A stretch of 64,000 nucleotides of DNA from Helicobacter jaachi. Its GTDB lineage: Bacteria > Campylobacterota > Campylobacteria > Campylobacterales > Helicobacteraceae. Shown one piece after another: positions 24,734 to 33,761 of this stretch (positions are counted from its first letter, which is position 1; each line of letters opens with the position of its first letter). The position numbers and the translations under genes were made by a program. Below the pieces are notes generated by a model. It was not told the DNA's origin. It worked only from the letters and a program-made list of their open reading frames with translations, and searched no databases. The stretch spans positions 62,001-126,000 of the forward strand of contig NZ_JRPR02000001.1 of assembly GCF_000763135.2 (NCBI RefSeq), read 5' to 3'.

Positions 24734-26464
24734 ATCGACCCGTATTTAGTTGTATTGTGCGTATTGGCAATGGCTGTGATTTCAGGCATCGTGCTAAGCT
24801 GGCTTAAAATCCCAACTATCATCGGTTACATTCTCACAGGCGTGCTTAGTGCGTATATCTTTGGCTTTCATTTGGAGGATTCTCTAAGCAGTATTGCTGA
24901 ACTTGGCATCGTGTTTTTGATGTTTATGATAGGACTTGATTTTAGTTTTAAAAGCATAAGCGCGATGAAGCAAGAAGTGCTGGTGTTTGGTGGATTGCAA
25001 ATTGGCATTTCTATTGCCTTTTTCTTTATGGCGTGTGCGTATTGTTTGGGATTTGATTTTGCCACTTCTATTATTATTTCTAGTGCGGTAAGCCTTTCAT
25101 CAACGGCAATTGTGCTTAAATTTTTAAATGAAACCTCGCAAACCAAAACGCCCTATGGCAAGGCTTCAATAGGCATTTTAATTTTCCAAGATATTGCAGT
25201 TATCCCTATTTTGCTTATGATTAAGCTTCTAAGCGATAAAGATTCTCACCTATGGGCGCTAATCCTTACTACATTGCTTTCAGCCATTATCCTTTTAGTC
25301 GTGCTTGTGCTGCCCGGACGCATTGTAGCAAAGCTCTTTTTGCGCTTTTCGGCAAATATGAAAACTGATGAAATTTTTGTAGGCGCAGTGTTTTTAATCG
25401 TGCTAGGAGCGGCATACATTAGCAAATCTTTTGGCTTTTCGCTCACACTTGGCGCATTTCTAGCAGGTATGATAATCTCAAACACACCCTATAAATATCA
25501 AGTTTCTTCCGTGATTGTGCATTTCCGCGATATGCTTTTGGGCGTATTTTTTATCACAGTTGGTATGCAAGTTGATGTGATATTTTTATTTAAATATTTC
25601 TTAGTCATTATTGTGCTTGTGGCGTTGATGATGGGGGCAAAGACTTTGCTTATTTTTGTATTTTTATCCTTTTTCAAAGGGCAGCGCGTAGGCTTGCGCG
25701 TGGCACTCTCGCTCTCACAAATTGGAGAATTTTCATTTGCTATATTTTTGCTCGCAAGCCAGCATAAGATTTTAAATCTTAACCTTGATGGCGGGATATT
25801 AAAATTTATTTTTGGGCAGGCATTTTTCTCCCATCTCACTTCGCAAGATATTTATCAATTCCTAACCCTTATGGTGATTTTTTCTATGATTGCTACGCCC
25901 TTTATCCTTGATAAACTCGATAAAATCACAGATTTTCTTCTTGCGTGTATAGGGCGGATTAATCCTTTTAAAAAAGCACAGCCGCAGACAGAAGATGAGA
26001 GCGTGCAGGTCTATGAGCGCGAGGATATGCAAGGGCATATTATTGTATGCGGCTATGGGGAGCTAGGGCGCAATATTGTGCAATATTTTCAGGGCTGTGA
26101 TGCCACTTGTATCGCAGTGGATAAAAACTATAATCGCGTGGAGCAGGGTATTAAGGATAATCATAATGTGCTTTTTGGTGATGTAACGCACAGATATATG
26201 CTTGAGCGATTGGGTGTGAAAGAGTGTGCAGCAGTGATTATTGCCATAGATTCTATGGAGAGTATTCAGGCTATTTGTCAAGAAATTTTAATTCTAGCGC
26301 CTTTGTGCAAGATTATTCTTAAGACAAAAAATTCAGCCTTTGCCGCGCAGATGAAGTCTCAAGGCATTTATGGCGTGGTGCATGAGCGGCGCGAGATAGC
26401 AAAGATTCTAAGCGATTTAGCCCTGCAAGCCATAGCAGAGACGCATATAGAATCTAAAAGTTAA
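24734..26464 (+). CDS. KefB-type cation:proton antiporter with RCK (TrkA-N) domain; probable AUC start
   Basis: The protein joins a CPA2 Na+/H+-exchanger membrane domain (about 12 segments, residues 1-400) to a cytoplasmic NAD-binding RCK domain starting GHIIVCGYGELGRNIVQYF, with Asp in CIAVDKNY and GDVTHRYMLERLGV. It exchanges K+ or Na+ for protons. The start is odd: AGAGGTGA (24722-24729) is ideally placed for codon 24734, which is ATC, followed by GACCCGTATTTA (Asp-Pro-Tyr-Leu). Relatives often begin Met-Asp-Pro. The first standard codon, TTG at 24755, is 25 bases from the SD and would cut into the first membrane helix. I give the ATC start. If TTG is used the protein has 569 residues. Confidence 0.85.
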   Translation: MDPYLVVLCVLAMAVISGIVLSWLKIPTIIGYILTGVLSAYIFGFHLEDSLSSIAELGIVFLMFMIGLDFSFKSISAMKQEVLVFGGLQIGISIAFFFMACAYCLGFDFATSIIISSAVSLSSTAIVLKFLNETSQTKTPYGKASIGILIFQDIAVIPILLMIKLLSDKDSHLWALILTTLLSAIILLVVLVLPGRIVAKLFLRFSANMKTDEIFVGAVFLIVLGAAYISKSFGFSLTLGAFLAGMIISNTPYKYQVSSVIVHFRDMLLGVFFITVGMQVDVIFLFKYFLVIIVLVALMMGAKTLLIFVFLSFFKGQRVGLRVALSLSQIGEFSFAIFLLASQHKILNLNLDGGILKFIFGQAFFSHLTSQDIYQFLTLMVIFSMIATPFILDKLDKITDFLLACIGRINPFKKAQPQTEDESVQVYEREDMQGHIIVCGYGELGRNIVQYFQGCDATCIAVDKNYNRVEQGIKDNHNVLFGDVTHRYMLERLGVKECAAVIIAIDSMESIQAICQEILILAPLCKIILKTKNSAFAAQMKSQGIYGVVHERREIAKILSDLALQAIAETHIESKS

Positions 26465-26500
26465 AGACATTAAATAAGCAAACTTTTAATATTTATAAGT

Positions 26501-26506
26501 TACAAT
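26501..26506 (+). promoter_or_regulatory. Possible -10 box for rpsB-tsf
   Basis: TACAAT follows an AT-rich tract (ACTTTTAATATTTATAAGT). It would give a leader of about 145 bases, which contains a palindromic repeat. Leader control of rpsB by S2 is known in other bacteria, but no conserved element is recognised here. Confidence 0.4.
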
Positions 26507-26536
26507 CGCGCCCTCTGTTTTGCGCAAAATGGCTTG

Positions 26537-26560
26537 TTTATAGAATCTAGATTCTATAAA
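26537..26560. repeat. 24-base perfect palindrome in the rpsB leader
   Basis: It contains TATAGAATCTAGATTCTATA plus two matching bases on each side. It is located between the possible promoter and rpsB, so it would be transcribed as a strong hairpin. Confidence 0.95.
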
Positions 26561-26659
26561 AATGCGCAGCAATTCACACATACCAATCCTTGTAAGGTTG
26601 CAACAAGCGTTGTTAAGGGGTATGGAGGATAAACCAATTACTAACTAAGGAGACACCAC

Positions 26660-27454
26660 ATGGTAACTATGAAAGATTTACTTGAGTGCGGCGTGCATTT
26701 TGGACATCAAACGCGCCGTTGGAATCCAAAAATGAAAAAATTTATTTTTGGCGTTCGCAAAAATATCCACATTATCGATTTGCAAAAGACTTTGCGCTAC
26801 TTCCGCTACACTTACAATATCGTTAAAGAAGCCGCGAGCGAGGGTAAAGTCATTATGTTTGTAGGGACAAAAAAGCAAGCGAGCGAGACATTAAAGCAAT
26901 ATGCAGAATCTGTGAATGTGCCTTATGTGAATTATCGCTGGCTAGGTGGAATGCTCACTAACTTTAGCACCATTAAAAAATCTGTGCGCAAGCTTGAGAT
27001 TATCGAAGAGATGGAATCTAGCGGGCAGATTGACTTGCTCACCAAAAAAGAAAAATTAATGTTGCAGCGAAAAAAAGAAAAGCTTGATAAATATTTGGGC
27101 GGTGTGCGCCATATGAAAAAGGCTCCAGATATGATTTTTGTCATTGATGCAGCAAAAGAAAAGATTGCTGTAGCAGAGGCTAGAAGACTTGGAATCCCCG
27201 TTGTAGCGCCGCTTGATACTAACTGCGACCCCGATATGGTGGATTATCCCATTCCGGGCAATGATGATGCGATTCGCTCTATTCAGCTTTTCTGCAAGGA
27301 AATGACTGAAGCTATTTTAGAGGGGCGAGCGGAGAGCAAAGATGAGCAAAATGAGCAAGGTGAGCTAGTAGAGCCTGCAACAGAGGCAGAAAAGCAAGAA
27401 ATCCTTGAAGAAGTAGCCCTTGAGGTTGCACAAGATTCCATACAGGAGGAATAA
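26660..27454 (+). CDS. rpsB: 30S ribosomal protein S2
   Basis: The 264-residue protein starts [20 protein letters not shown] and has [37 protein letters not shown] and [20 protein letters not shown], all diagnostic of S2. S2 binds the 30S head-body junction and helps recruit S1 and mRNA. The C-terminal 35 residues are an acidic Glu/Gln-rich tail, longer than in E. coli but common in Campylobacterota. The SD AAGGAGA precedes the start. It is followed by tsf after one base, the universal rpsB-tsf pair. Confidence 0.98.
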   Translation: MVTMKDLLECGVHFGHQTRRWNPKMKKFIFGVRKNIHIIDLQKTLRYFRYTYNIVKEAASEGKVIMFVGTKKQASETLKQYAESVNVPYVNYRWLGGMLTNFSTIKKSVRKLEIIEEMESSGQIDLLTKKEKLMLQRKKEKLDKYLGGVRHMKKAPDMIFVIDAAKEKIAVAEARRLGIPVVAPLDTNCDPDMVDYPIPGNDDAIRSIQLFCKEMTEAILEGRAESKDEQNEQGELVEPATEAEKQEILEEVALEVAQDSIQEE

Positions 27455-27455
27455 T

Positions 27456-28523
27456 ATGGCAGATATTCCAGCACAGCTTGTAAAGCAACTCCGCGAAATG
27501 ACCGACGCGGGTATGATGGACTGCAAAAAGGCGCTTGTAGAGACTAATGGCGATATTGACAAGGCTGTTGAGTATTTACGAGAAAAGGGCTTGAGCAAGG
27601 CTGCCAAAAAGGCTGATAGAATCGCAAGTGAAGGCGTTGTGAGCGTTGAGGTAGCAAGCGATTATAGCAAAGCAAGTATTATTGAGATTAACTCCGAAAC
27701 AGATTTTGTGGCTAAAAATGACACCTTTAAAGAGCTTGTGGCAAAGACTGCAAAAATCGTTTATGAGCATACGCTCTCCAGTATAGAATCTTTGCATACG
27801 ATGAATGTAGATTCTGTAAAGTTTGAGGAATATTTGCAGCAAAATATTGCTAAAATTGGTGAAAATATCGTGGTGCGACGCGTTTCTAGCCTCAAGGTGC
27901 AAGGCAGCGGTATAGTCAATGGCTATGTGCATTCAAATGGGCGCGTGGGCGTGCTTATTGGTATGAAATATACTAAAGATAGCTCAAAAAGTGCGTGCGT
28001 GGAGTTAGCTAAAAATATTTGTATGCATGCTGCAGCAATGAAGCCTCAAGTATTAAGCTACACCGAGCTTAGCAATGATTTTATCCAAAAAGAAAAGGTA
28101 GCCATTATCGCCGAGCTTAAAAAGGAAAATGAGGAATTTGCGCGGCTTGGTAAGCCATTGCACAAAATCCCTGAATATATTAGCCGCAGCGAGCTTACAG
28201 AATCTGTGTTGAGAGCACAAGAAGAAAAGCTACGAGCAGATTTAAAGGCGCAAGGCAAGCCAGAGGCGATTTGGGATAAGATTTTGCCCGGGCAAATGGA
28301 GCGATTTGTGGCAGATAGCACATTGCTTGACCAGAGAATGACGCTGCTTGGGCAATTTTATGTAATGGACGATAAGAAAACTATCGCTCAAGTGCTAGAG
28401 GCGAAATCTAAAGAGCTTAATGATAATATTGAAATCACCGAATATGTGCGCTTTGAGTTGGGTGAGGGCATTGAAAAAAAGGTGGAGGATTTTGCCGCTG
28501 AAGTGGCCGCACAAATGCAATAA
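27456..28523 (+). CDS. tsf: Translation elongation factor Ts
   Basis: EF-Ts exchanges GDP for GTP on EF-Tu. The true start is the ATG at 27456 after a strong SD AGGAGGA. The 355-residue protein begins MADIPAQLVKQLREMTDAGM with MDCKKALVETNGDIDKAVEYLR (UBA-like domain) and then EGVVSVE, INSETDFVAKN and the two dimerisation subdomains. Campylobacterota EF-Ts is of this long form. It is convergent with the RND pump gene; a palindromic element ends the interval. Confidence 0.98.
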   Translation: MADIPAQLVKQLREMTDAGMMDCKKALVETNGDIDKAVEYLREKGLSKAAKKADRIASEGVVSVEVASDYSKASIIEINSETDFVAKNDTFKELVAKTAKIVYEHTLSSIESLHTMNVDSVKFEEYLQQNIAKIGENIVVRRVSSLKVQGSGIVNGYVHSNGRVGVLIGMKYTKDSSKSACVELAKNICMHAAAMKPQVLSYTELSNDFIQKEKVAIIAELKKENEEFARLGKPLHKIPEYISRSELTESVLRAQEEKLRADLKAQGKPEAIWDKILPGQMERFVADSTLLDQRMTLLGQFYVMDDKKTIAQVLEAKSKELNDNIEITEYVRFELGEGIEKKVEDFAAEVAAQMQ

Positions 28524-28603
28524 GCCTTAAATTTTGTCTTTTGAAACTTAAATCCACCACTTTGTGCGGCATTTAAGCTTGAAGTGGCACATATCCACGC
28601 GGG

Positions 28604-28625
28604 ATATAGAATCTAGATTCTATAT
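28604..28625. repeat. 22-base perfect palindrome at the end of the RND gene
   Basis: It contains TATAGAATCTAGATTCTATA with one matching base on each side. The TAG stop of the RND gene (complement of 28620-28622) lies inside it. Located between convergent tsf and RND genes, it is well placed as a bidirectional terminator. Confidence 0.95.
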
Positions 28626-31600
28626 GTTTATGTGAAATTTTGTCTTTATCCAGTTGCTAAGGGTGGCGAGGTGTGTGTAGAAAATGGGTATGAAAAATAT
28701 GGCGATGAATGTGGCAGCTAGCATTCCGCCGATTACTCCTGTGGCTATTGCATGCCTGCTCAAAGCGCCTGCGCCACTTGAAAAAGCCAAAGGCAATACG
28801 CCTAAAGTGAATGCTAATGAAGTCATTACAATGGGGCGAAAGCGCATTTTTACGGCTCGCACACTTGATTCTATAATGATTTTTCGCATAGTTTTAGAAT
28901 CTAGATTTTGCAAACTAGTAGAATCCCTAGAGCATTCTTGCAACATTGGTAAGTTATTTTTTTCTTTAAGGGGGAGGGGCTTAAATTGCGAAGTCGCTCC
29001 CTCCCCCTTAAAAATCCCCCACCCCGACGACGCTTCCAAAGTTTGCGCTTCGCGCCCATTGGTATTTAATGGCGACAAGGGCGTGCCTTGTCGCATGATA
29101 GAATCCACAATTTTGTGCCTTTCTTGCTCGGCGAATTCCACGATTAAAATGGCGTTTTTGGCGGATAAGGCGATTAAGACTAAAAGTCCCACCTGAAAAA
29201 ACACATCATTCTCAAGTCCGCTAATATAAGTAAATGCAATCGCCCCAAACACGCCAAAAGGCACAGCAGACAGCACCGCTAAAGGCAGCAGCCACTTCTC
29301 ATATTGCGCCACTAAAATCAAAAACACAAATAAAAGCCCAAAGGCAAACGCCACGCCGCCACTGCTAGAGCTTGCGCGCTCTTGATAGCTCGCCCCCGCA
29401 AATGCGATGTCATAGCCGCTAGGCAGCACTTCGCTTGCGACCTCTTCTATCGCTCTCATCGCATCGCTGCTTGAATAGCCAAAATTTAGCTGCCCTATCA
29501 CTTGTGCGGCTGGGAATTGATTGAATCTATTTACGATTTCTGCGCCAATCTTTCGCTCCACGCTTACAAGCGAACTCAAAGGCACAAGCGCGCCACTGCT
29601 TGATTTCACAAAAATATCGCTTAGATTTTGCGGATTTGAGCGATAGTTAGAATCTGCTTGTGCGATAACTCTAAATGTGCGATTAAACGCCTCAAAATTA
29701 TTCACATAAAAGCTACCAAACGCCACTTGCATGGTATTAAACACATCGTTTATCTCCACATTCATAGCCGCTGCCTTTTCGCGATTTACGCGCGCTTCAT
29801 ATTGTGGCGTATCAGCGGCAAAACTCGTTACGACACTGCGCAATTCTGGGCGATTTCGCGCTTTTTCAATTAGCAAATCAGTATATTTTTTTAAATCATT
29901 TAGACTTCCGCCCTCTTTGCTTTGTATAAAAAAATTCACACCGCTAGAATCTAGCCCTATTATCGTTGGCGCTTGAGTTAGCACAAAATGCGCCTTTTCA
30001 TTGCCACTTAATTCATCACTAAGCAAAGCAATCGCCTGCCTATCGCTAATATCGCGCTCATGCCAAGGCACAAGCTTATGAAATCCAATGCCCGCATTTG
30101 ACTTAAAGCCCTGCGCTAGAAAACTATAGCCTGAAATAGTCTGCATTGCCGCAATATAGGGCTTTTGACTAATCACATTAATTAGCTCTTTTTGCACTTC
30201 AATTGTGCGATTTAGACTAGCGCCCTCTGGTAAAATCGTATGCACGAATACAAAGCCCATGTCTTCACTAGGCACAAGGCTTTTAGGCGTCCTTTGGAAT
30301 AAGTCATAAGTCAAATACAGCATCGCGCCCATAAGCACTAGCATAATGCTACCACGTTTTATGCTAGTTCGCACTTTGCGAGTGAAAGAATGCGTGATTT
30401 TATCAAATAGGGCGTTAAATGGATTTAAAATATACTTTTGGGGGAGAGATTTATGCAAACTATGTGGCTTTAAAAACATCGCACAAAGTGCAGGTGTAAG
30501 GCTCAAAGCCACAAGCCCGCTAATTACCACAGAAATGACAATGGTAATGGCAAACTGCCGATAAATCTCACCGCTAAATCCGCTTATGAAACTAACAGGC
30601 AAAAATACCGCCGCAATCACTAGCACGATAGCCACGACTGCACCGCTAATCTCTTTCATAGATTCTATCGTGGCTTCTTTTGCGTCACAGCCTTTTTCGT
30701 GCATTATCCGCTCGACATTTTCTATCACTATAATTGCGTCATCTACGACTATTCCAATGGCTAGAATAAGCCCAAATAAAGTTAGTAAATTGATAGAAAA
30801 TCCCAAAAAATATAGCCCTATAAAAGTGCCTATAAGGCTTACTGGTATGGCAATCACTGGTATTATCATAGCGCGAAAACTGCCTAAAAACAAATAAATT
30901 ACTAAAACTACCAAAATTATCGCCTCAAAAAATGTCTTTTTCACCTCGCTAATAGAGGCTAAAATAAACTCTGTTGGCGCAAAAGGCTTAGCATATTGCA
31001 GTCCATCTGGGAATTTTTTGCTTAAAGATTCTATCACGCTATCGACCGCATTGCTTACTTCTAGCATATTTGCACCCGGCTGCAAAGATACGCGTATGGG
31101 GACAGAGCGCATATCATCATAATAATTATCCGTGACATAATCTTGCGCGCCCAAACTCACTCGCGCAATGTCTTTTAGCCGCAGAGTAGAGCCATCATCA
31201 TTTGCCTTTATAATTATGTTTTCAAACTCGCTTGGAGTGCTTAGTAAGCCCTTTGTGGTAATGGTGTAAGTGAATTCGCTGTGGTTTATAGGCTCAGCAC
31301 CAAACTTACCCGGGGCGAACTGGGCGTTTTGCGACCTTATCTTTTCTATAACTTCTAAGGGCGATAAATTATGATTTTGCAAACTCGCAGGATTTAGCCA
31401 TATCCGCATTGCGTATTTTTCAAGACTCCACAACTGCACATCGCCAATGCCACTAATGCGATTTAGCTCATCAATCACATTTAAAAGCAAGTAATTTGCG
31501 ATAAATAGCTGGTTATGCGCGGGATTTGTAGAGTAAAATTGATAGAATCCGGCGACTGCAGAGCTTTGCTTTCGCACATCAATGCCAAGCCGCTGCACTT

Positions 31601-31964
31601 CCTCTGGGAGCTGTGAAATGGCGGATTGGACGCGATTATTCACATTTACTACCGCCATATCAGGATTTGCCTCTTGCTTAAAAAATATGCTAATAGTCGA
31701 TTCACCGCTAGAATTGGCACTTGTTTGCATGTAAATCATATCTTCTACGCCATTTATGGCAGATTCTAGCACACTCATCACGCTATTGCTAACCACCTCC
31801 GCAGACGCGCCCGGATAGCTAACGCGCACCATCACTTGCGGCGGCGTAACCTTTGGATACTGCTCGATTGGCAGATTATCCATACAAAGCAGCCCAGCAA
31901 TCACTATAACAATGCTAATCACGGCAGAAAACGCCGGCCTTTTAATAAAAAACTGCGAGAACAT
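28620..31964 (-). CDS. RND-family (HAE1) multidrug efflux pump, AcrB/HefC-like
   Basis: The 1114-residue inner-membrane pump uses the proton gradient to push drugs or bile compounds into an outer-membrane channel. It has 12 membrane segments and two large periplasmic loops. The start is FFIKRPAFSAVISIVIVIAG, then DNLPIEQYPKVTPPQV, GLILAIGIVVDDAIIVIENV (the TM4 Asp pair) and RFRPIVMTSLAFTLGVLPLA. The length exceeds the usual 1030-1050 because about 85 residues are inserted between ERHKI (after TM10) and SVRAVKMRF. That insert is low in complexity and encoded by nested inverted repeats (28965-29012 and 29072-29094). No membrane-fusion or outer-membrane partner gene is adjacent, unlike hefABC. 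Confidence 0.93.
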   Translation of the reverse strand: MFSQFFIKRPAFSAVISIVIVIAGLLCMDNLPIEQYPKVTPPQVMVRVSYPGASAEVVSNSVMSVLESAINGVEDMIYMQTSANSSGESTISIFFKQEANPDMAVVNVNNRVQSAISQLPEEVQRLGIDVRKQSSAVAGFYQFYSTNPAHNQLFIANYLLLNVIDELNRISGIGDVQLWSLEKYAMRIWLNPASLQNHNLSPLEVIEKIRSQNAQFAPGKFGAEPINHSEFTYTITTKGLLSTPSEFENIIIKANDDGSTLRLKDIARVSLGAQDYVTDNYYDDMRSVPIRVSLQPGANMLEVSNAVDSVIESLSKKFPDGLQYAKPFAPTEFILASISEVKKTFFEAIILVVLVIYLFLGSFRAMIIPVIAIPVSLIGTFIGLYFLGFSINLLTLFGLILAIGIVVDDAIIVIENVERIMHEKGCDAKEATIESMKEISGAVVAIVLVIAAVFLPVSFISGFSGEIYRQFAITIVISVVISGLVALSLTPALCAMFLKPHSLHKSLPQKYILNPFNALFDKITHSFTRKVRTSIKRGSIMLVLMGAMLYLTYDLFQRTPKSLVPSEDMGFVFVHTILPEGASLNRTIEVQKELINVISQKPYIAAMQTISGYSFLAQGFKSNAGIGFHKLVPWHERDISDRQAIALLSDELSGNEKAHFVLTQAPTIIGLDSSGVNFFIQSKEGGSLNDLKKYTDLLIEKARNRPELRSVVTSFAADTPQYEARVNREKAAAMNVEINDVFNTMQVAFGSFYVNNFEAFNRTFRVIAQADSNYRSNPQNLSDIFVKSSSGALVPLSSLVSVERKIGAEIVNRFNQFPAAQVIGQLNFGYSSSDAMRAIEEVASEVLPSGYDIAFAGASYQERASSSSGGVAFAFGLLFVFLILVAQYEKWLLPLAVLSAVPFGVFGAIAFTYISGLENDVFFQVGLLVLIALSAKNAILIVEFAEQERHKIVDSIMRQGTPLSPLNTNGREAQTLEASSGWGIFKGEGATSQFKPLPLKEKNNLPMLQECSRDSTSLQNLDSKTMRKIIIESSVRAVKMRFRPIVMTSLAFTLGVLPLAFSSGAGALSRHAIATGVIGGMLAATFIAIFFIPIFYTHLATLSNWIKTKFHINI
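28965..29012. repeat. 14-base perfect inverted repeat, G/C-tract rich, inside the RND gene
   Basis: Arms TTTAAGGGGGAGGG (28965-28978) and CCCTCCCCCTTAAA (28999-29012) are exact complements around a 20-base loop, which itself holds GCGA-AG-TCGC. It is in frame in the coding sequence, giving residues around EGATSQFKPLPLKEK. Confidence 0.95.
29072..29094. repeat. 9-base perfect inverted repeat inside the RND gene
   Basis: GCGACAAGG and CCTTGTCGC flank a 5-base loop GCGTG. Two smaller palindromes, GCGCTTCGCGC (29045-29055) and CCATT...AATGG (29056-29072), lie directly beside it, so the whole 28965-29094 region is a cluster of hairpins within the in-frame insert. Confidence 0.92.
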
Positions 31965-31989
31965 TTTGCTTTTCCTTTTTGTGGTTTTA

Positions 31990-32005
31990 TAGAATCTAGA
32001 TTCTA
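31990..32005. repeat. Palindromic TAGAATCTAGATTCTA upstream of the RND gene
   Basis: A perfect 16-base palindrome lies 26 bases upstream of the RND start, flanked by T and A runs. Its position would put it in the 5' leader. Confidence 0.93.
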
Positions 32006-32172
32006 AAAAATTTGAAATTAGAATTGTAAAGCATTAGACTTACTCTAAGTCAAGGGGGAAATGATAGGAAAATACAAAAAAGCGCAGGCAGGGTGGCATA
32101 TCAAATCCAATAATCTTAATAAAATATCGATACAATTAACTTTTATAGAATCTGCAATGTGAAAGGTGAAAA

Positions 32173-33546
32173 ATGGCGAGTAAATTTACACACATAAAAA
32201 AGCTATCTGCTTTAGTAATATCTATGTTTATATGTTCGCAAGGCTTTGGCGCGACAAATAATAGTGCAAAAAATAGCACAAAGCAAAACTCAAAGGAAAG
32301 CACAAAAGAAACTAATTTGCAAGTTATTCACCCAAAAATTGGCACTTCTGTGAGCGCAAAAGATGGCTCTATTACGCTAACTCTCATTGATAAGCGGCAA
32401 AATTACGCTGGGGGCGCCACTCGTGAGAGTGCGATATATTCGCCAAAAAGTGTGAATATCCACCCTGATGGCAGCAGATATTATGTTAATTCTTTGGAGG
32501 GTGGCACGACTATTGTCTTTGATGCAAAGACGAATAATAAAATCGCTAGCATTAGTCACAATATAGGCGCGGCACACGATAATTTATGGAGTGAAGATTC
32601 TGGAATCTATAAATTTACACATTATCCAAAAAATAATCACTTCAAGGGCAAACCTGTAGAATCTACCTTTTCGCACAATGGCAGATATTTGTGGGTGCCA
32701 TACTACAAGCGCTCCTATGACTTAAACGCGCAAGACCCCTCTGCTGTGGCGGTTATTGATACGCAAAGCAATAAGATTATTAAGCTTATGGAGACAGGCA
32801 CGCTACCTAAGATGATTACTACCACGCCTAATGGGAAGATGATAGCCATTTCGCACTGGGGAGATAATACTATCGCACTCATTGACATTAGCAGCGATAA
32901 TCCTAATGATTGGAAGCATATAAAGCGGCTCGTGGTCGATTATATCTTGCCTTTAAACTATCCGCTAGATAAATCCGTAGATAGAGATACTGGCAGCGGA
33001 TACGCGCTTAGAGGCATGGCATTTAGCGAAGATAGCAGATATATGCTTATTGGCTGCATGGGCGGAGGTGGGGGCATTGCTATCATTGACTTGCAAGATT
33101 CTAAATATCTTGGCAGAGTGCTAGGAATGATGCCAAATGTGCGGCATTTGGTCGTAAAAAATGGATATTTGTATCTTAGCATTAATAAAGACGGCTATGT
33201 GCAAAAGGCTAAGATGAGTGACTTTATAGAATCTGTTAAGCACTTAGATGGCAAAACAAAGCAAACTACATTTAAAAATTGGCAAAATGCAAAGGTGGGC
33301 GCTGGCGCTAGGACTATCGCGCTAAGCCCTGATGGCAAATATATTTTTGTGGCGTGTAATAGCGTATCTAAAGTAGCTGTGGTAGATAGTGATAAAATGG
33401 TGCAGATTCTGCAAATTGATGCAGATTCTTTTCCTGTGGGGCTTGATGTGAGCGCTGATGGGAAGTTTGTTTATACCACTTCGCAAGGCAAGGCAAAATA
33501 TGGTGGCGGCAACGCGGTGGATATTTATAGGGTGGATTATAAATAA
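32173..33546 (+). CDS. Secreted YncE-like beta-propeller protein
   Basis: The 457-residue protein has an N-terminal signal peptide (about 8-27, cleavage near QGFGA), a Ser/Asn/Lys-rich linker (about 30-52) and then repeated propeller blades: VNIHPDGSRYYVNSLEGGTT, STFSHNGRYLWVPYYK, MITTTPNGKMIAISHWGDNT, RTIALSPDGKYIFVACNS, LDVSADGKFVYTTSQGK. These are YVTN/cytochrome-cd1-like repeats without c-type haem motifs. The role is unknown. Such proteins are periplasmic or surface associated and may bind DNA, metals or partner proteins. The SD AAAGGTG lies before the ATG. It is divergent from the RND gene. Confidence 0.85.
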   Translation: MASKFTHIKKLSALVISMFICSQGFGATNNSAKNSTKQNSKESTKETNLQVIHPKIGTSVSAKDGSITLTLIDKRQNYAGGATRESAIYSPKSVNIHPDGSRYYVNSLEGGTTIVFDAKTNNKIASISHNIGAAHDNLWSEDSGIYKFTHYPKNNHFKGKPVESTFSHNGRYLWVPYYKRSYDLNAQDPSAVAVIDTQSNKIIKLMETGTLPKMITTTPNGKMIAISHWGDNTIALIDISSDNPNDWKHIKRLVVDYILPLNYPLDKSVDRDTGSGYALRGMAFSEDSRYMLIGCMGGGGGIAIIDLQDSKYLGRVLGMMPNVRHLVVKNGYLYLSINKDGYVQKAKMSDFIESVKHLDGKTKQTTFKNWQNAKVGAGARTIALSPDGKYIFVACNSVSKVAVVDSDKMVQILQIDADSFPVGLDVSADGKFVYTTSQGKAKYGGGNAVDIYRVDYK

Positions 33547-33561
33547 TTATAGAATCTAAAT

Positions 33562-33601
33562 TTATAGAATCTAGCGCGGATTATGTGGCTAGATTCTATA
33601 A
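33562..33601. terminator. Hairpin of two AGAATCT-family arms after the beta-propeller gene
   Basis: The arms TTATAGAATCTAGC (33562-33575) and GCTAGATTCTATAA (33588-33601) pair perfectly over 14 bases with a 12-base loop. The hairpin lies between convergent genes, with T-rich flanks, and probably ends transcription from both sides. A third half-site lies at 33550-33557. Confidence 0.7.
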
Positions 33602-33639
33602 TTTATGCTTTTAAAGGCGTCCTGCGCGTTAAAGCAAGA

Positions 33640-33744
33640 TTATTTCTCTTTTTCTTCTGTGTGTGAGATATTAAGCGCGATAAATTTATAGGCGATAAAT
33701 ATCACCACTGGCCACAAAATAAGCATAAAAATTGCACTTCCCAT
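33640..33744 (-). CDS. 34-residue CydX-like membrane peptide
   Basis: This small reading frame begins at ATG (complement of 33742-33744) with AAGGAG seven bases upstream, 17 bases after the cydB stop. It encodes MGSAIFMLILWPVVIFIAYK, continuing FIALNISHTEEKEK: one membrane helix and a charged tail. Size, topology and position at the end of the cydAB operon match CydX/CioX subunits, which stabilise the haems of cytochrome bd oxidase. The sequence itself is too short for a firm family match. Confidence 0.75.
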   Translation of the reverse strand: MGSAIFMLILWPVVIFIAYKFIALNISHTEEKEK

Positions 33745-33761
33745 TGTTACTCCTTGAAAAA

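Noticed and set aside
28965-29012. G5 and C5 tracts in the RND gene as phase-variable homopolymers
   Set aside because: Five bases are too short for typical slip-strand switching; their matching positions are better explained as arms of an inverted repeat.
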